A stretch of 64,000 nucleotides of DNA. Source: Thermoascus crustaceus. Taxonomy: Eukaryota; Ascomycota; Eurotiomycetes; Eurotiales; Thermoascaceae. The stretch spans positions 1,786,153 through 1,850,152 of the forward strand of contig BCIC01000003.1 of the NCBI GenBank assembly GCA_001599835.1, read 5' to 3'. This document shows positions 62,727 to 64,000 of the stretch, piece after piece. A model generated the notes under the pieces. It saw only the letters and a list, made by a program, of their open reading frames with translations. It had not been told where the DNA came from and did not search any database. Positions within the stretch are counted from its first letter, which is position 1. Each line of letters starts with the position of its first letter. The position numbers were made by a program, and so were the translations under genes.

Positions 62727-64000
62727 TCACTGGCCATACGCAGGTGGGGGGACTTCCTCCTGGTTGCGGTGATGCCAGAAGTTGCCGTACGGGGTCCCCG
62801 CCGCAAATTTCTCTTCTTGTATTCTCTGGGCGATTTCACCGGCCATCTTTGCTACCCATGCTTGCTCGACGGCTCCATTGCCGTGTACAGCATCCATCAA
62901 TGGAATGATGGAAGCGGGGAGATGACGCGATGATGCGGTGGATGGCCCAGCTTCTTGCTTTTCACTGGCGTAATAACACTTTCCCTGTCTTCGAGGTGTG
63001 GTATCAGTATCCATGGCAGAACGCCTGTTTTCAGCCATGTTCCGGATAGGTGCGGACGAAGACGAAGCTTCCGCTGTCTCATGCATGAAGTCCCTTGGGG
63101 CACCGCGATGTCGAGCGGGCCACGCAGTCGGCTGGAAAGGCTCGCTCAATCTTTGTTTCTCGTGGATCGGGGGCAACTGAGTAGAGTCTTCCGGAGACAA
63201 TGGTGGAGTAACAGGATCGTCACTCTTCTCCTCAATAATTGGCTGCGGCGCGGAGCACACGGATGGAGCACTGTTTGTCTCTGTAAACATACTCCCACTG
63301 CTCACACTTTCTGCATCATCAGTGGTCTTTGGACGGCGCAGATCCACCACCCGCTTCTTTCGCTTCCTCGAATGCGCCTTCGAGTGACGGCCTGAACCAA
63401 GGCTCAGGCCGTACCCGCTAAAGCTGTGACCAGACATGGAAGGTCGACTCTGTGTAGAAATGATACTCGCGGAATCTTGTGAGGAATACATCGAACCGCT
63501 CAGGTTCGACTGCGTTCTCGACAGCGTCGGGCTCATGGGAGATGCAACGCTCGCTGACCCATCTCCCGGATCTGAGGGACCAGTCCACGCTCTGTATACC
63601 ACCTCTCGGATGGACGGCGTGAACAAGGATAGTGTCCGTTGCGAGTCCGTAAGAGCAGCAAGACGCAGCAAGTTCTTTTGTGAGAACAGAGAATGGGTCT
63701 CCACACCCGAGTCCAGCGACAGCGACGCAATCTCGGACGCATTCAAAGCATTTCCCAAAGCATCCACTGGGTCTTGGGGAGGGCTGGCCAAGGGATCCTG
63801 ACCGGGCCCCTCGGTATCCCCTTTGGTCTGCTCCTCCTCACGGTCACGGTATTCGGGCACCCATAGTCGCAAAGACAATCGGTGGATGATAACCGGTAGC
63901 TCATCCATAAACAAAATCCGCAGTTGAGCTTCGATTTCCCTCTGCAGGTAATCACGGACGAACGGGATGGAGTCGAACGTCGACGACACTTTGAGTGATT
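62727..64000 (-). CDS. mdm34: MDM34, ERMES complex subunit (5' part beyond window)
   Basis: Mitochondrial outer-membrane SMP-domain protein of the ER-mitochondria encounter structure, involved in lipid exchange and mitochondrial shape. The visible 424 codons start within the SMP domain: LKVSSTFDSIPFVRDYLQRE, IEAQLRILFMDELPVIIHRL, SLRLWVPEYRDREEE. The rest is long and disordered: Ser-rich segments (SLSRTQSNLSGSMYSSQDS), a conserved basic block RHSKAHSRKRKKRVVDLRRP, a TPPLSPEDSTQLPP motif, and the conserved end LMDAVHGNGAVEQAWVAKMAGEI...PPPAYGQ. No intron is seen in this part. The apparent Met at 63989 is a GTG inside the domain, so the true start lies past base 64000. Confidence 0.96.
   Translation of the reverse strand, partial: SLKVSSTFDSIPFVRDYLQREIEAQLRILFMDELPVIIHRLSLRLWVPEYRDREEEQTKGDTEGPGQDPLASPPQDPVDALGNALNASEIASLSLDSGVETHSLFSQKNLLRLAALTDSQRTLSLFTPSIREVVYRAWTGPSDPGDGSASVASPMSPTLSRTQSNLSGSMYSSQDSASIISTQSRPSMSGHSFSGYGLSLGSGRHSKAHSRKRKKRVVDLRRPKTTDDAESVSSGSMFTETNSAPSVCSAPQPIIEEKSDDPVTPPLSPEDSTQLPPIHEKQRLSEPFQPTAWPARHRGAPRDFMHETAEASSSSAPIRNMAENRRSAMDTDTTPRRQGKCYYASEKQEAGPSTASSRHLPASIIPLMDAVHGNGAVEQAWVAKMAGEIAQRIQEEKFAAGTPYGNFWHHRNQEEVPPPAYGQ

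Noticed and set aside
1..64000. CRISPR arrays and tRNA genes
   Set aside because: No regularly spaced direct repeats; GATTCGAA-like strings near 53115 and 49473 are inside a coding region and an intron and lack cloverleaf partners.

Overview
This 64 kb window comes from a filamentous ascomycete, most likely one of the Eurotiales (Aspergillus/Penicillium group). The genes carry several short GT-AG introns of about 43-150 bp with CTAAC/CTGAC branch sites. A dispersed 5S rRNA gene stands alone rather than in the rDNA. The set includes a velvet regulator, an ERMES subunit and a YEATS protein in forms typical of that group. I assembled gene models by hand from reading frames and splice signals; most close in frame across every junction.

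Layout. 1-11.5 kb is a housekeeping block: OMA1 (5' end missing), CCT8, a small membrane ORF, mitochondrial bL12, a VOC/glyoxalase protein, a Sel1/TPR-like mitochondrial protein and the velvet gene velC. 11.5-16.9 kb is a gene desert holding a probable PIF/Harbinger-type DNA transposon relic bounded by an 11-bp inverted repeat. 16.9-22.7 kb is again housekeeping: an unknown mitochondrial-type protein, SYF2, a COQ11-like reductase and YAF9. 22.7-40.3 kb is accessory. It starts with 6 kb of decayed DNA (a 209-bp solo LTR with a 5-bp target duplication, and several broken frames, one with an integrase-like tail). Then come divergent indoleamine 2,3-dioxygenase and kynureninase genes, a Zn2Cys6 factor, and two damaged genes (an F-box protein with two frameshifts, and a 2-oxoglutarate/Fe(II) oxygenase with one frameshift and no visible start). 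40.3-64 kb is conserved core: a 59-aa protein, the 5S rRNA gene, a nitroreductase, a hypothetical protein, IPK1, a UPF0045 protein, a secreted PI-PLC-like protein, a PPR-like mitochondrial protein, a COX7-like subunit, a methyltransferase, a chitin/polysaccharide deacetylase, a CCDC47-like ER protein and MDM34 (cut by the window end).

How genes fit together. The clearest functional unit is IDO plus kynureninase. They share a 561-bp divergent promoter containing CGG triplets and lie next to a Zn2Cys6 factor; together they could turn tryptophan into anthranilate and alanine if a formamidase is supplied from elsewhere. Many of the other genes serve mitochondria (OMA1, bL12, COQ11, PPR, COX7, MDM34), with no sign of a joint operon-like arrangement, as expected in a fungus. 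I found no CRISPR array, no tRNA gene and no clear secondary-metabolite backbone gene.
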